A stretch of DNA of 64,000 bases from Cylicocyclus nassatus (lineage: Eukaryota; Nematoda; Chromadorea; Rhabditida; Strongylidae). Below the pieces are notes generated by a model. It was not told where the DNA came from, did no database searches, and worked only from the letters and a program-made list of their open reading frames with translations. How positions within the stretch are numbered: the first letter of the stretch is position 1; the number at the start of each line of letters is the position of its first letter. The position numbers were made by a program, and so were the translations under genes. Below are positions 44,456-56,389 of this stretch, piece after piece. Location of the stretch: positions 55,161,140-55,225,139 of the forward strand of contig CATQJL010000112.1 in NCBI GenBank assembly GCA_958299035.1, in the 5' to 3' direction.

Positions 44456-44923
44456 CAGTGGCAGAAGGGAGGGGGGGGGGGATTTTGAAAGATACTATAT
44501 GGGTTATGAAAATGTGCAAGTGACTTGTTTATACCGTCTGCGCCCCAGAGAGGTTCCCATATGAACCAGCGTGCGTACGTGGTGCGACGCTGCCTTTCGC
44601 TCTTTTTGACACGTTTATCCTGAGATTTCAACGGAACTGCCCGAGGTTAACACGTTTAAAAGTGCGAAAGGCAGCGAGATGACGTGGTACCTATGGGAAC
44701 CTCTCTGGGGAACAAACGATACTTGTGAATAATTGAAGTAATTTTCAAATTAGCTTTATAAATCCTTTCTTCTAAAAGTTCGAGATCATGGACTCGCAAA
44801 AATGTGGAGAAGCATCCCAAAAATTTCGAAGAGCGCCGCTAACGCCACGCACCATTACTTGCAAAAAAAATTTTTTGTCGCCCCCTCATCTTCTCCCCGA
44901 ACGAAATTCTGAGACCGCCACTG
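44456..44923. mobile_element. Possible hAT-like repeat interrupted by a MITE
   Basis: The left end CAGTGGCAGAAGGGAGG and the right end ACCGCCACTG resemble the hAT MITE at 10766. Its body (GGGTTATGAAAATGTGCAAG, CAAATTAGCTTTATAAA, TCGCAAAAATGT) matches 63791-63990. A clean 8-bp duplication was not found. Confidence 0.5.
44536..44722. mobile_element. Inverted-repeat MITE inside the hAT-like repeat
   Basis: CCCCAGAGAGGTTCCCATA on the left and its exact complement on the right define the ends. Inside are GACGCTGCCTTTCGC and GCGAAAGGCAGCG. The homologous copy at 63820 lacks this segment, which shows it is an insertion. ATAC lies on both sides as a possible 4-bp duplication. Confidence 0.7.
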
Positions 44924-44978
44924 ATGAATATTATCTCATTACCCAGAAAACGTTACAGGCATTCGGGTTACTTGTGAT

Positions 44979-45310
44979 TATTAGGTTGGAACATAAATAA
45001 GTCTTGCACGAAAATAGGAATAAACGGCAGTAATTTGTGTTTCTCCTGTACCCTAAAAACGATCGTAACTACCATTCGACAAAGCAAGACTAGCTTTACA
45101 AGACGTTGTCAAAGGTTAGCATCTTCATGCGAAATCTGAGGTAAACCAAAAAAATCCAAATGCGCAATTGGAAATATATCATGGTTTCGTCTACGAAAAT
45201 CCTGCAAACCTGCAACTTGCTCAGAGCGTTCAATTTTTTAACCACACATTCATATGCACACTTACATTGATTGGTTGAAAAAAGAGACAAAAATTTCCTG
45301 ATTTCCGCCA
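44979..45310. repeat. Decayed mariner-type repeat
   Basis: A TA-TTAGGTTGGAACATAAA end near 44981 is followed by GACAAAGCAAGACTAGCTTTACAAGACG, the module (given in two parts, ACAAAGCAAGACTAGC and TTTACAAGACG) seen at 7087 and 39850. It continues with CATTCATATGCACA as at 40060. No right end was found. Confidence 0.5.
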
Positions 45311-45319
45311 TAGCGATGT

Positions 45320-47900
45320 GGATTGTGCCTAGCTTCTCTCATTCGGGTCTTATGCATGTTTCGATACCTCTTGGAAAGGAGCTGTTGTAAAAAGCTAGAA
45401 GTTTACGGTTGTACTTCTAGCACCTTGTAATATGCAACAATTAGAGTAGGAACTGCTCAAATGAAATTGACAAAAACATGAAAATATTCGTTTTCTTAGC
45501 CAGCTGAGGAAAAAACACAGCAACTGCGTATAGAAAAATCTGATACGAAATTTTCATGCGAAGCAATAAGTTATTTCATAGCATTTTGAATGATGTTGCG
45601 AGTTCAATTTCTTAAGCTTTTCGGACGCATGATATTTTAGTTTCTCTTCTCAGACCGTGGACAAAATTTGGTGCAAATTTTTGAAAACTGTCTTGTAGAG
45701 AATCGCTTTTCAAGTTGTATCAAATCTATCTAGGATATAAGAGAAAATGAATTACTGCGTATTGTACCTATTTTAATGCAAGACCTATTTTTCAACTCAA
45801 TAAATATATGTGTTGCATACCACGCGATTCTCTGCGACTTCTGCTAAGAATTTGCCAGTTTCCGAAAATCTGTTTTTTCCAGCTTCTAAATAGAAGGTAA
45901 GTGGTGGTTCATTAAAGCTCTACTAAAACGAATTCTACCAATGAATCATCAATGGAGTGCTTTGGGTTGCCGTGCCAAATGTTTAGACTCACATATTAGG
46001 AATGAATCCTTTATACTTCTTAGTTGAGTGAACAAAATCAGTCCACAGGTTTCAGCACTTCTTTACTTGGCGAGCAATGAAGTTTGATTACAATGTATTT
46101 GTCTGTCAAAAAGTTTGAAAAGATTGTGCTTCAATGCTGAACTATGCGATGCATGCATGAGAAAAATTATCTTTTGACAAAGAGAGCTTAAGTTTGATCT
46201 AATCTGCTCTATGAGCGAATTACTTCACCAAATAAACTGTGATAAGCGCTGAGGTGGTGAATGTTGCGGTTTTTTTCACTACATATCCTCGACAAAATCA
46301 AACTATACAGATAGCGCATAATATTTATAACATAAGCATTGCGAAAATGTGAATTGCAGGAAAAACTACTGCTACTCAGTTTTGCATCTCCTTCATAAAA
46401 AACGAAAAAATGAGATTTTCTTATAAAGTCTGAATAGCCTAGCAAACTGCACCCTATGAACATTAATCAGACTAACCAAAAATACTTCTTACTGTATTCC
46501 CTTATTTCTTCATCTTGAAAGACATTTGTGCAATTCTCCATGAGAAGATGTCCAACAACGAAAAGCTGCTTCAATAAATGATGATAAAGAAGCACGTATG
46601 CGCTTTTTTAAACTATCAAGCGACAGTACTCCTTACTTCTGGAGAAATCTTACCCAGCAAGAAATTCGCAAAAAAATGCAAAAGTTATAGTTTCAACTCC
46701 AGCGATTGTGCCTACCATAAACAATTAATTTCAAGCTAATTTCTCATATATGTTTCGTTTGTTTTCCTGTAGATGGAAGAAATTTGAATTGAAAAAACCT
46801 ATCTGTCATAGCTATTACTTATCACACACTGATCATTGAAATTTACTAATTCTTGAATCATATTTTTTGGAACTTTGAAGGAACGATGCCCTTCATTATG
46901 CATATTCGACATACTCTCAATTTTTGTGTCTGTATCGGTTTAGACTGATAGATGTACTTCTGGGAAACAACGTGATTAGTTCTTCATGGACTCTTAAACA
47001 AGCAGCTTTCATGATGCAGTCCGCAATCGCGGATCGCACCGATATTAGCCAGTTCAGAACTGGAAGGGCGACAATTCGCGGATGGATTTTTAACCGCGGA
47101 GAACTCAAACTGAGATGCATACAAGCGCAAAAGGGATCTTAGCTGATAGTAGCTGAAAACAACAAAAGCATATTGTTTTGAAAGAGTGAATATCAGAGTA
47201 TTCAAGATCTTACTGGCCTCAGCAATCATGATAAGGGGTTGACCATTGGATGAGACGAACACTACTGTGTTTCCATAGAATACTTTGACAAATCAAATTT
47301 GAAAAGTTGTGAAGAGATTTCACTGTTTCACGGTAGTTAGATAGATTTCAGCTTTAGCCACGAAGTTTCATTGTTATATGAGTGGGTAGCTGGCTGAAGC
47401 TCACGCAATTACCGTATCCATTACGGTAAGATCATTGAGAGCGAAGTGAACATAAAGTTTGCAATCAGCATTTTATGCAACTTGCGAAGGAATTTTGACA
47501 AAGATGCGTTTAGGGCAACATTCGTGCGGACGTAATTTCGTAAGTTCGTAACTCGGCGATTGTGGTAGAGTGAGCCTGAGACATGTACCCTTTGTTAGCA
47601 GGGTTCCCAGTGACTTTGACCTCTAAAGGCAAGCAAGCAAATTTTCTGCCGGATACGCAAAAAGTGCAGCCGAATTTACGAACTTTTCTGACTTAGCTAC
47701 AGCCCTCATGCCACATCTCTTCTAGAAGCCCTGTACTTCGTAAAACCACAATTTTCGTGAACAGTGTCCGAAAAGCTCTATGAGCGAAGTGTTTCTATAA
47801 TCTAAAGTCATCAATATTCTACTCAAAATCATTTTTGAGTTTCAGAGTGTGAAACGAGAAAAAATCAAATGACCCGAACTTCTTGGAAAATTTGCCTATG
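45320..47900. other. Intergenic, nothing recognised
   Basis: Several short frames occur (for example at 46209-46463 and 46917-47262), on both strands and overlapping, with no recognisable motif. No paired repeat was found. Confidence 0.4.
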
Positions 47901-48565
47901 GAGGTTATCTGTTGACCTGTTTATACGAAAACCACATTTGCTTAGCAGGAGAGTTTCATATTAGGTTGGCGGATAATTTCTATTATCTTTTAATTTTATT
48001 TTTTCAAATACAAGGAACTTTCGAAAACTCTTACGTTCAAGAATTGTTGACTGGGTGCAAAGGTTTCTTCGCCGGTACTCTCAGATCCGCAGTCCGTGCG
48101 CAACACCCACTTTATCGGAAGGGTGTACGTTTTTCGGACATTTTTGTCAGAGGCCTGGCATTATTCCAGGCGATCCAGAAGAGACCGGGCGATGTGGTGT
48201 TCGGGCAGGGTATGACCAGGGTTGAGCAAAAGGTCAGGCACAAGTCCTTCAAAAACGACCCCCCCCCCCTATGAAAGCCCCTAAAATCTCCCCTCCGCTT
48301 CACCTCCAGGACTTTAGACTGTGATATTTCGAAGAAGACCAGCCTTTACTGGAGGGTTGTTGTTTTTTGGCAGTAGGCCCAACTTTCTGCGATTGCACAA
48401 CCACACACAACTTGACGGCAAGTTTTGAACTTGGATAGCCCTCTTATCAGAGTTATAGTTTTGACAGGGGTGGAGTGTTTGGCTCCAAATTTTCAATATA
48501 GCAAGAAGAGGCTTTGCGCTCAATACTCATACTAAAAAAGGAGCGATTTTTGAATACTGAAGGCA

Positions 48566-48643
48566 AGTTAAGGGGGTCAGGCGCAACCCCTCAAAAGCTC
48601 AGGCGGCCTGACCTTTTGAGGGGTTGCGCCTGACCCCATTAAC
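48566..48643. repeat. Long near-perfect hairpin, family member 2
   Basis: The arms, about 38 bp with two mismatches, run from GTTAAGGGGGTCAGGCGC through AACCCCTCAAAAG to a GGCGGCC centre. Design and flanking repeat match the hairpin at 9951-10027. Confidence 0.75.
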
Positions 48644-48749
48644 TTTATTTTCGAGGGAGCTTTTCTATCCAAGTTTTGTGTGATTCGCTAGCACAGCTCT
48701 CGAAGATTCCGCAATAAGTGTTTGAGCTTGTTTCGACTTGTTTCGGCCT

Positions 48750-49060
48750 TGTAGTAATTCCTAGAGTTAAAGCATTTAGTGTGAAAAACGCGCCGGTTGG
48801 AAATTTGGTAGCACTTCTTATTTCACTATTTGAAAGCGATATGAAGCCTGATTTCTAGCACAGACTTGTAGGGAACGTTACTTTGTTATGAGTATGAAAA
48901 AGCTGACTATTTTCGCTTTTGAAGCCAAGTTAATCATATTTGAAAATCACGCTTTCTAGACGTTACGAAACACTAGAAAATGCGGTAGGTAATGACTTTA
49001 GAGTTCATAGAGGTAATCTGACATGCTGATTACGGAAATAATACCCATTTCACACAACAA
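48750..49060. repeat. Dispersed repeat flanking hairpin 2
   Basis: The stretches TTTTGAAGCCAAGTTAATCAT near 48920 (21 nt, core GAAGCCAAGTTAATC) and CATGCTGATTACGG near 49022 match 10300-10420 in diverged form. No exon is recognised. Confidence 0.45.
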
Positions 49061-49436
49061 GCTTACTTGGCGACCTCATGATATGGGTAAAAGATGAAGA
49101 CTTGAATTTGGCTGAAATTTCGATTGTGGAAACAATAAGTATGCTGTTTACGACCGTCATTCCTTCGGTACTGGTGATTGCGATATCCACCGGACTACCG
49201 CATTTCTTCTTCACCTTCGTAGTATCTCCCCAACTGAACGGATTCGTTCTTAATTACCACCCCCCCCTCAGTCATACCCCCAAGATGATCCCCAGCTCGG
49301 GCGCGCGTGACCTCAGGCTCAACCCTGGGTATGACCCATAGTTTTTAGCGAATGTAGGGGGATGGCACTATCATGGCCGCACACGATCACATGTTTCAGC
49401 GCACATTCGCGTTTTAACATGAAACACAGTGTTCAA

Positions 49437-49851
49437 AGGCAGCGTCCGGGCAAAATTTCGCCTCATGTTTCTGCCATTCTGGAGCTTTTCCGTAGCCCTG
49501 ATTACAGTTGTAAAGTCCAAATTGTTCAAAACTCCCAAGAACCCGATTCTTGGGGACCCCCTCTTCAAGGAGCGGACGAGTTTCGGATTGCTCGTCCCCA
49601 TCGTCACGCCAGCGAGAGGAGCTGCACTGCACGGATGCAGTTGCATTGCAGTGTGCTGTGCAACTGCGTGAGCACTCGTCCTCAGGGGTGGTTTGTGATA
49701 CGAAGGGGCGGTTTGTGATACGTATCACAGGCCCGTATCTCCTTTCAGAGGTCACGTTAAAGGATCGGACCAACGCAGATCGGATACTTATGAGCCCCTC
49801 TTTACAACTATGTGCTAATCTCGGTGGACGGATCTTGTCCGGACGCTGCCT
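49437..49851. mobile_element. TTAA-class (piggyBac-like) MITE, copy 4
   Basis: The ends are AGGCAGCGTCCGGGCAAA and the complement of AGGCAGCGTCCGGACAAG. The flanks are TCAA (left) and TTGA (right), both one change from TTAA. The interior has overlapping open frames on both strands, which reflect the foldback rather than genes. Confidence 0.75.
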
Positions 49852-49859
49852 TTGAGAAT

Positions 49860-51660
49860 TCACAAAAACACTTCCAGTTTCTCCATATTAAATTCTACAC
49901 GAGGCACACAAAAAGAGGAATTTTCGACGCATTTTTGGACCTTTTGATCTGTTTTTCACACCTTGTTTTTGGGGTGTTAGCGGCACCAAAGTGCTGCCAT
50001 GAAAAAAACGCTGCGAAAATCTGTTATAAAAAATCATGGGAAAGAAAAAACACAGTTAAACACAAAAAAATCAAAGAAAAAATGGAAATTTCAAGTGTGC
50101 TTATAAAGTTGTCGTAAACTTGCCAGCTATTTGCGCATATGCAGCATCAATCATATGTTGTGTGCGCCCTGCCGTGGCCTACATATGGAGCAACTTTGAA
50201 TATGTAGAGGACTTCTGGAATTTTTTATAATTTTACAAAAAAAGTATAACTATAATCATCCTTCAACCTAATACTTCAGAGCTAAGGTGAGTAGAATTTG
50301 AGTTGACGTGATTTTTTCAGAAGTTACCAGCTCTCCTGTCTCTTTTGAGAAAAGATCTACGGCTGCTTCCTAGCGCTCCATAATCTACTGAAACAGCGCT
50401 ATCGAACAGTGCTTACTGGAATCTTTTACGTGTGATGTGCGCTGCGTTACACCCTAGAGAGTCGTCCGCAGAGAATTTTGTAAAAACTGAAAAAATATCT
50501 AAAACACTCTGTATATCTGAAGACTCGCCTTGACGAGCTGAGCACAATGCTTTTCTTTGGTTTTAGAATACGATTACCCGAAGAAAGTTATGGCGCTGCG
50601 TAGATGGCGTGATTTGCGGACTTCCGCGAAATTCCAGAAATATCGCCTATTGCACGGAAATTTTGCAGGTTCTGTGAGTATATTGTGCTTCAATATCATG
50701 TACTTGTACGGGGTTCAAGAATATCGACGGAGATGGGTAATTTGTATCTTGGATGTAGCAATCAAACTTTGTTATTACAGGTCTGGCACTTGCGGTGGTA
50801 GTGGTTATGTTTGATTAAAAAAGTGTTATGAGATGCTATTTTTTGGCTTGAAAGCATTAGGGCTTACAAAAGACGGACGTAAAATTTTTGGTTCTTATCT
50901 TTCCAGATGTCTTTATCTTGAAGTGAAAGTTTTCTCTGCCATATCTTACATTGATCGGAGCTGCTCAATCAAGTAAAGACACACTGCTTCTGAATTAAGA
51001 AAGCGCGACGATCGTGTTTGTCAAAATTTGGTTAAATTTTACAGAGTGGATATTTTTTCTGAAAGAAAAAACAAAACAGACTGTTTCTGCTTTTCAGACT
51101 CAATTTGCTAGGGATGACTTGGTTTGGTAGTGTCAATGACGAAATCTTAACAACCTTTTTGCGACGGAGCTGATTCATTGTCGGAGAGAAATTGCGATCA
51201 CTTTAAAAAGATGCTCTTAGCATTGAAAGTCAAAATTCCTCTGGAAGTCGGGCCCGAGAAAAAAGCCAAAGCATTGTTTTAGCTAGAGTGGAGGAGTCTG
51301 AGCCCGATAAGCCACTTTTGGACTAGAAGGTATACTTGAAAGAGGTGTATTCAAAGTTTTAGAACAACCGTAGGTAGATTGCTGTTCTTCAGAAATCTAG
51401 GGCATAGGCAATATTCGTCTCTTATCTTCTCCTGCACTTTCACCTACGGAACGTGCCTGTCCGTAGAAATATGACTTCCCGGAGCGTGCCAAAAAATTTG
51501 AAAAAACAGGCGGTCAGAGAAAGAAACAAGGAGAAGCTACGCAGTTGAGCCAACAAAGTATTAGGATGATGCAAAAATAATGGCAGTTTTTCTGGGCCTA
51601 TTTGGCGAACAACTTATTTCCTTCCTTCGATATGGATTCTGCATAGCATTAAAAAGCTTT
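49860..51660. other. Intergenic, nothing recognised
   Basis: A frame at 50557-50814 on the plus strand is open but has no motif or splice context I recognise. The rest is AT-rich and without paired repeats. Confidence 0.4.
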
Positions 51661-51670
51661 CTTCATGTAC

Positions 51671-51730
51671 TTTCTAATCTTATCTTATCTTTCTAATCTT
51701 TCTAATCTTTCTAATCTTTCTAATTTTATC
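51671..51730. repeat. TTTCTAATC short tandem repeat
   Basis: Five or so copies of a 9-bp unit, TTTCTAATC, with an interrupted start. Confidence 0.85.
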
Positions 51731-51889
51731 AGAGATTTTTACCAGCATCTCACACAGCTGCACTCAAAATTGAAAATTTCTTGCATCAGCTCTCTTGGCC
51801 ACAATTCAAGCGCAAATGAACGGATTTTTTTCTGGAAATATAGCTACTGTAATGGTTGAACAGTGTTTACCTACAGCATGTTTAACACA

Positions 51890-52112
51890 TTGACGACAAT
51901 GTGACCCACATGGTGGGTCATGCAATGACTGTGGTTTTAGAAGTTCTATTATGCTTTATTCCTAGGAATTACTTCCGCGTTTCTTAGCCTTTTCAAAATC
52001 ACTGTAGGGATACTGCAGATGACGGCCTGTTATATTTCAGACTCAACTTACTGTAGATGGGACTGTCCCACAAGGGCAGATAGCTAAAAATGTACGCTGT
52101 CGTCAACGTGTC
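51890..52112. mobile_element. piggyBac-like MITE with ACACATTGACGAC ends
   Basis: The left end TTAA-CACATTGACGACAATG pairs with the right end CGCTGTCGTCAACGTG, followed by TCAA. A near-palindrome, GACCCACATGGTGGGTC, lies close to the left end. It is related to the element at 39205-39448. Confidence 0.65.
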
Positions 52113-52429
52113 AACAAGGGAATGTCAGGAATCGGAGGGCGCAACAAGCAAACTGCGTAACATTAGATGCAGCATAAAACGCTTACTCTAAATCTGTCTT
52201 CCTTACCTGCAAAGCATTTTCGTGGATGATGTTATAAACCGTTAAAAGACATTATCTTGCTAAGAAATTGTGCGTGTAGAGAGCAAACTTGCCCGTATAA
52301 AGCCGTTCTCGGCAGTGTTGGACCAAAACATGCAAGTAGGTTACTTCAAATGGCCCGTATCTAGAGGTGAGCTGAAAAAGCAATAATGTGCTTAATTTCG
52401 CACTTTTTGTGCACGATTTTCTCGCAGTA

Positions 52430-52655
52430 AAGCCGCTCATAACTTCGCCTACAAAGGCGCTCTGCAGATATGGAAGACAAATTTGAAATCAACGTTCTAT
52501 GCTGCATCGAACGGTATGCAGCTTGTTTGGATTGGCCACTTCGAATTCTGGCCATTCCCTTGTAGGTGCGATAGGGGGAGCCGGGCTCTCCCCAGGTGAA
52601 GGGGGTCTCGGCTGTTCCCGACCTTCCAGGGTGAAGGGGGTATGTGAGTCTAGGG
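52430..52655. repeat. Dispersed repeat with a partial inverted partner at 55495-55600
   Basis: The stretch CTTGTAGGTGCGATAGGGGG and the following CCCAGGTGAAGGGGGT recur in part, some inverted and some direct, near 55500-55590. The pair brackets the unrecognised ORF cluster, so both could be ends of one element. That is only a suggestion. Confidence 0.4.
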
Positions 52656-52816
52656 GGGGAGGAGGAAGAGAGAAAAGGTAAAAAAGCGTGGTATGAAGAG
52701 CTCTAATTTGTACCTTATTTAGGCACAAATTGAAAAAAATTTAAAAAATTTTAAAAGAAATTTAAACATTTTAGAAAAATTGACTTTATGAAGATCTGTG
52801 CTCCTGTTTCATTGCA

Positions 52817-54035
52817 TCAACAAAAAACGAAAGCAATAAGGTTTATCCCAAAAGATGTACAAGCTAGGAACAACTTCAATTCCTGCACATCATCATCAAC
52901 AATATCACTGTCGCTAACCTCAGAGACAACAAGTTCGCTGCCTAAAAAATCTTCTTCTTCCTCCAAAAGGTCATCGGAGTAGAAGTAGAATTGCGTGCAA
53001 AAGCGTAGTGAGTCGAAAATGGATTTGAAACTTTTTTCTTCTTCTAAGCGCTTTTGTGATTTTTTTCCTGGCCCTCTGGTAGCACCAGGAAAGTCAGCAG
53101 GTAGGTAACCAGTTTCTTCATACCATCTTTTGGGATATTTCAAAAAGTCATACGGTAACAGCCTGTCTGGACCACTTATACCAATCCTTTAAATGAAGTA
53201 TTCAGATAACAATATGTTTAGTAGAAGGTTGACAGACCTTCCACTAAACATATCGTAAGTAACATACTTAAGTAATTGCTCAGATGCTCCATCGTTGTAC
53301 GGCTTCTGTGTTGTGTTCTGATAACAGTGTAGATAGAAAATTTCTTTCTTCACCTCTGCCGTGCTAGTACGGAATGGAAACTAGCTTTGCTAATAAGTTC
53401 ATCAGATTTTTGCGGTAAGTAATGGGAAAAGAGCCAGATCGCATATGCTTTTGCAACACGGGAAGGAAGTATTGCATACTTTTTTGGGCCTTGTCGAACT
53501 CTGGCTTTACCTCCTCTAGCATACGCCCTGTTAGCTGATGAGAAAGCTGCTCAACTTCTTCTTTAACAGCATCTGCGGAATAGCCGAAAAAAGTAGATAC
53601 TATGCTGCGCGTTGGTTTTTTTTTTTCAATATCATAGGTCATAATGTCACAAGGCGAATAACTTCCAAAACATAAAGCACAGAGTTGGGTTCGCACTCCA
53701 GTCGGGATCTAAGAGCAGTAGCTATGCTTTGTACTAACACCTTCCTTTTGTTCATATCCATGTTTGTAAATTTAGCAGCCTTGAAATCTTCAGCAACCTG
53801 AAGATCAGCAATGTACTTCCTGGACATTTCCTCATTGAAACTAGGCAATCTGCTTGGATTCCTTATGTAGGAAATCAGAGAGTTTCGCTCAATTGTCAAC
53901 TCTGTATCAATCGACAACATTTTCGTCGGCGTAAGATTCTCCTTCTGCCTCGCTATTGAAATGGAACACATGCGAGTCATCTGCGATTTTGTGAAGTATT
54001 CTGCCTGCCGTTTCCTCTTCAAACTGCCAACCTTT
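52817..54035 (-). CDS. Unrecognised ORF cluster, possibly a decayed or spliced gene
   Basis: Three minus-strand segments look protein-like. Segment one (about 54035-53639) starts at a possible acceptor GGTTGGCAG and reads LKRKRQAEYFTKSQM onward. Segment two (about 53640-53372) reads KKKPTRSIVSTFFGYSADAV and ends near KLVSIPY. Segment three (about 53190-52817) reads DRLLPYDFLKYPKRWYEE and ends in an acidic stretch (DDLLEEEEDF, SDSDIVDDD). Segments one and two overlap in different frames, and no donor/acceptor pair I tried joins them in phase. Thus this is a broken gene, a gene with errors, or separate exons with unseen junctions. Composition is ordinary and stop-free, unlike the surrounding DNA. 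I recognise no domain. The location between repeats would suit a transposon-borne gene. Confidence 0.45.
53213..53252. repeat. Hairpin with 17-bp arms
   Basis: TATGTTTAGTAGAAGGT and ACCTTCCACTAAACATA pair with one mismatch around a 6-nt loop. It lies between the second and third segments of the unrecognised ORF cluster. Confidence 0.75.
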
Positions 54036-54443
54036 CCAAAACATCGAGGGATATTTTAATAACATGTTATTCCTCTGAATGTCTTAAAGTTTTTAATTCA
54101 TTGAAACCAACCATTCTCTACAAATTAGGTAAGGTGAGTCTAGAGCGTTTTCACAAAAGCGACCTTCTTCAGCACTAGGTCAACAGAGTATAGATTCCAG
54201 AAATGGGTAGGTTTTTGTGTGAAGGTGTGGAAATCCACCAATCTCCCATAGTTTTTTGAGTGTGTGGTGATAATGATGGCATAACTGTCAATCAAAAGCG
54301 CATTTTTTACCAAAAAAACATAAACATATAACAACGATAAGCACGCTTAAATAAACGCGTTCGCTCACGTTCCCGTTAGTGCTGATAACGATGTCAATCC
54401 ACAGCACATTTTTTTACCATTGACTTGCTTCACCTCGCTCTTA

Positions 54444-55134
54444 TTAGGTCATCCCGAAAGCTTTTGCGCACGATTTTCAAAAATTCATAACTTCTGATTT
54501 TTCCAACCGATTGCTTTCACTTTTATGTGAAAGGGTAAGTCATGCTCTTTATAATGACATCTTATCTGCTTACTAATGGTCATCTGTTGCATAGATAGAA
54601 GCGATAGAAGAAAATTGGTCAAGATTTGAATTTTCTGTGTAGGGTCATAAAAAATCAGAAACTTGCAACAAAAATCCGAGCGGTCGGTATGTAGGTTCTC
54701 ACACCAGCCCTTTCTAGCTGTGCAAAGTTTGTGCTAATTGAGCGTCTCTATGAAAAGTTACAATTTCCCTGAAATGCCAAAATAAATCAATCGCCCTTTT
54801 GTATTGCTTGCTCGAAAACCATAACTTTTCATAGAGACGCTCAATCAGCGCAAACTTTGCATTGTTAGAAAGAGCTGGTGAAGGAACCTACAATACTGAC
54901 TGCTCCGATTTTTTCTCCGATTTTTTTATGAACCTACACAAAAAGCTCGAATTTTGACTAATTTTTTTTCTATCGCTCCTATCTATGCAACAGATGACCA
55001 TTAGTAAGCAGATAAGATGATTATAAAAAAATGACTTACTATTTCGTGCGAAAATAGAACCAGTGAAATCGGTTGGAAAATTCAAAAGTTATGAATTTTT
55101 GAAAATCGTGCGCAAAAACTTTCGGGACGACCTA
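54444..55134. mobile_element. Mariner-type MITE, about 690 bp
   Basis: The left end TTAGGTCATCCCGAAAGC and the right end CTTTCGGGACGACCTA are inverted and flanked by TA. The arms are long (about 300 bp) and share blocks such as CAACAGATGACCATTAGTAA and its complement. No transposase is present. Confidence 0.8.
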
Positions 55135-55136
55135 TA

Positions 55137-56140
55137 CAATGTGTTGGCTTTTATGGGTCACCGGAGCAAATGATTTTTAGAGTTGGGAAGCAAAGAAGCC
55201 TTAACATGCTTTATACCATTCGAAAGCTGAGATCATGGAGAATCGGAGTAGACCGCCGACTTTTTTCTAGGTCTTCTGTGCCGCGAGATATGAGGGATTT
55301 TATGTACTCCAAAAACCAACTGTTTTTTTGTCCTCACTTTCTGCTCTCCAAATGAATGCTACGAGGATAAATAAATAATATAAATAAACACAAATACCGT
55401 TTCTTTTGTAAATTTATGAGTGTACTTGTTGTTTGAGGTACTTAGCCTGCAAAACCTTTTAATAACGATTTTTATCATATTCTCAGAGTACAATACCAAT
55501 CTCAGCCCAGGTGAAGGGGGTCATCGGAAGTTTGGCCTCAAAGTGAAGGAGGTAAGATGCATCACTCCCCCTATCGCAACTAGCTTGTAAGTGGACTTTT
55601 CAAAAAATGTGAACCGAGAAATCGACGCTCCGCTATAGATACTCGCTGCTGGCATCCTATGGGCCCAAAGTTTCTCATAACCAGGGCAATCGGTGGAGCT
55701 TCACTCATTTCTGTATGTTTGAGGTTAACACATCTTTCCCACAATTTTTACAGAGAAGCTTAGCTATTTATTGTATGAAGAATTTCAAATTTTCATAGTT
55801 TGGGACTCTCTGGCTTAGCACAAATAGGCTCGAAAAAGTGAAAATTTGTCTTTTCTTCCCAGATCCCCTTTGTCGAAGTTTTTTCTAAACAAAGGTATAC
55901 TACCGGCTTGCATATACATTGAAAGCTGATTAGCAGCCCTAGGAACAAAATTTAAAGGGAGTTGTAATCTTTTAAAGACGAGATTTTCGACAAAAAAACC
56001 TTCGCTTTTTTAACTCGATATCAATATTAGCAAATGCGTTCGTTTACGGAAGCTTTGCTGCTTCTGATGGTTTTAATTGCATTTAAAAATATGGAGACTG
56101 GACAAAGTTATAGCTTTTCAAAGTGAAACTATGCTCCTTG
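55137..56140. other. Intergenic, nothing recognised apart from the repeat at 55495-55600
   Basis: No exon or complete mobile element could be supported. Confidence 0.4.
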
Positions 56141-56141
56141 C

Positions 56142-56386
56142 ATTCTCCTCATCAGGAGCTTTCAAACGATATATAATATGTGGGAGACTCACGCCTCCCA
56201 CGGCATATGCCCGGGGGTGGAGTACCTCTCTTCACTAATTCTCCATTGGCGGCCTCCCGCCAATACATTAAAATGGGCGGGGTGGAGAATTAGTGGAGAG
56301 GAGTACTCCACCCCGGGTTAGAGCCGCAAGAAACATTGAATCCCCCACATATTATATATCATCTGAAAGCTCTTGATGAGGAGAAT
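56142..56386. repeat. 245-bp foldback repeat
   Basis: ATTCTCCTCATCAGGAGCTT, then ATATATAATATGTGGG on the left, are answered by their complements on the right. An inner pair, GGTGGAGTAC-CTCTC and GAGTACTCCACC, plus TTGGCGG/CCGCCAA form the centre. Sequence continuing outwards (GTCGCAAC blocks at 56400-56740) is repetitive. Confidence 0.75.
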
Positions 56387-56389
56387 CCA

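Noticed and set aside
49371..49863. Overlapping frames of 80-149 codons
   Set aside because: They fill a TTAA-type MITE whose arms are inverted, and they occur on both strands with no recognised motif.
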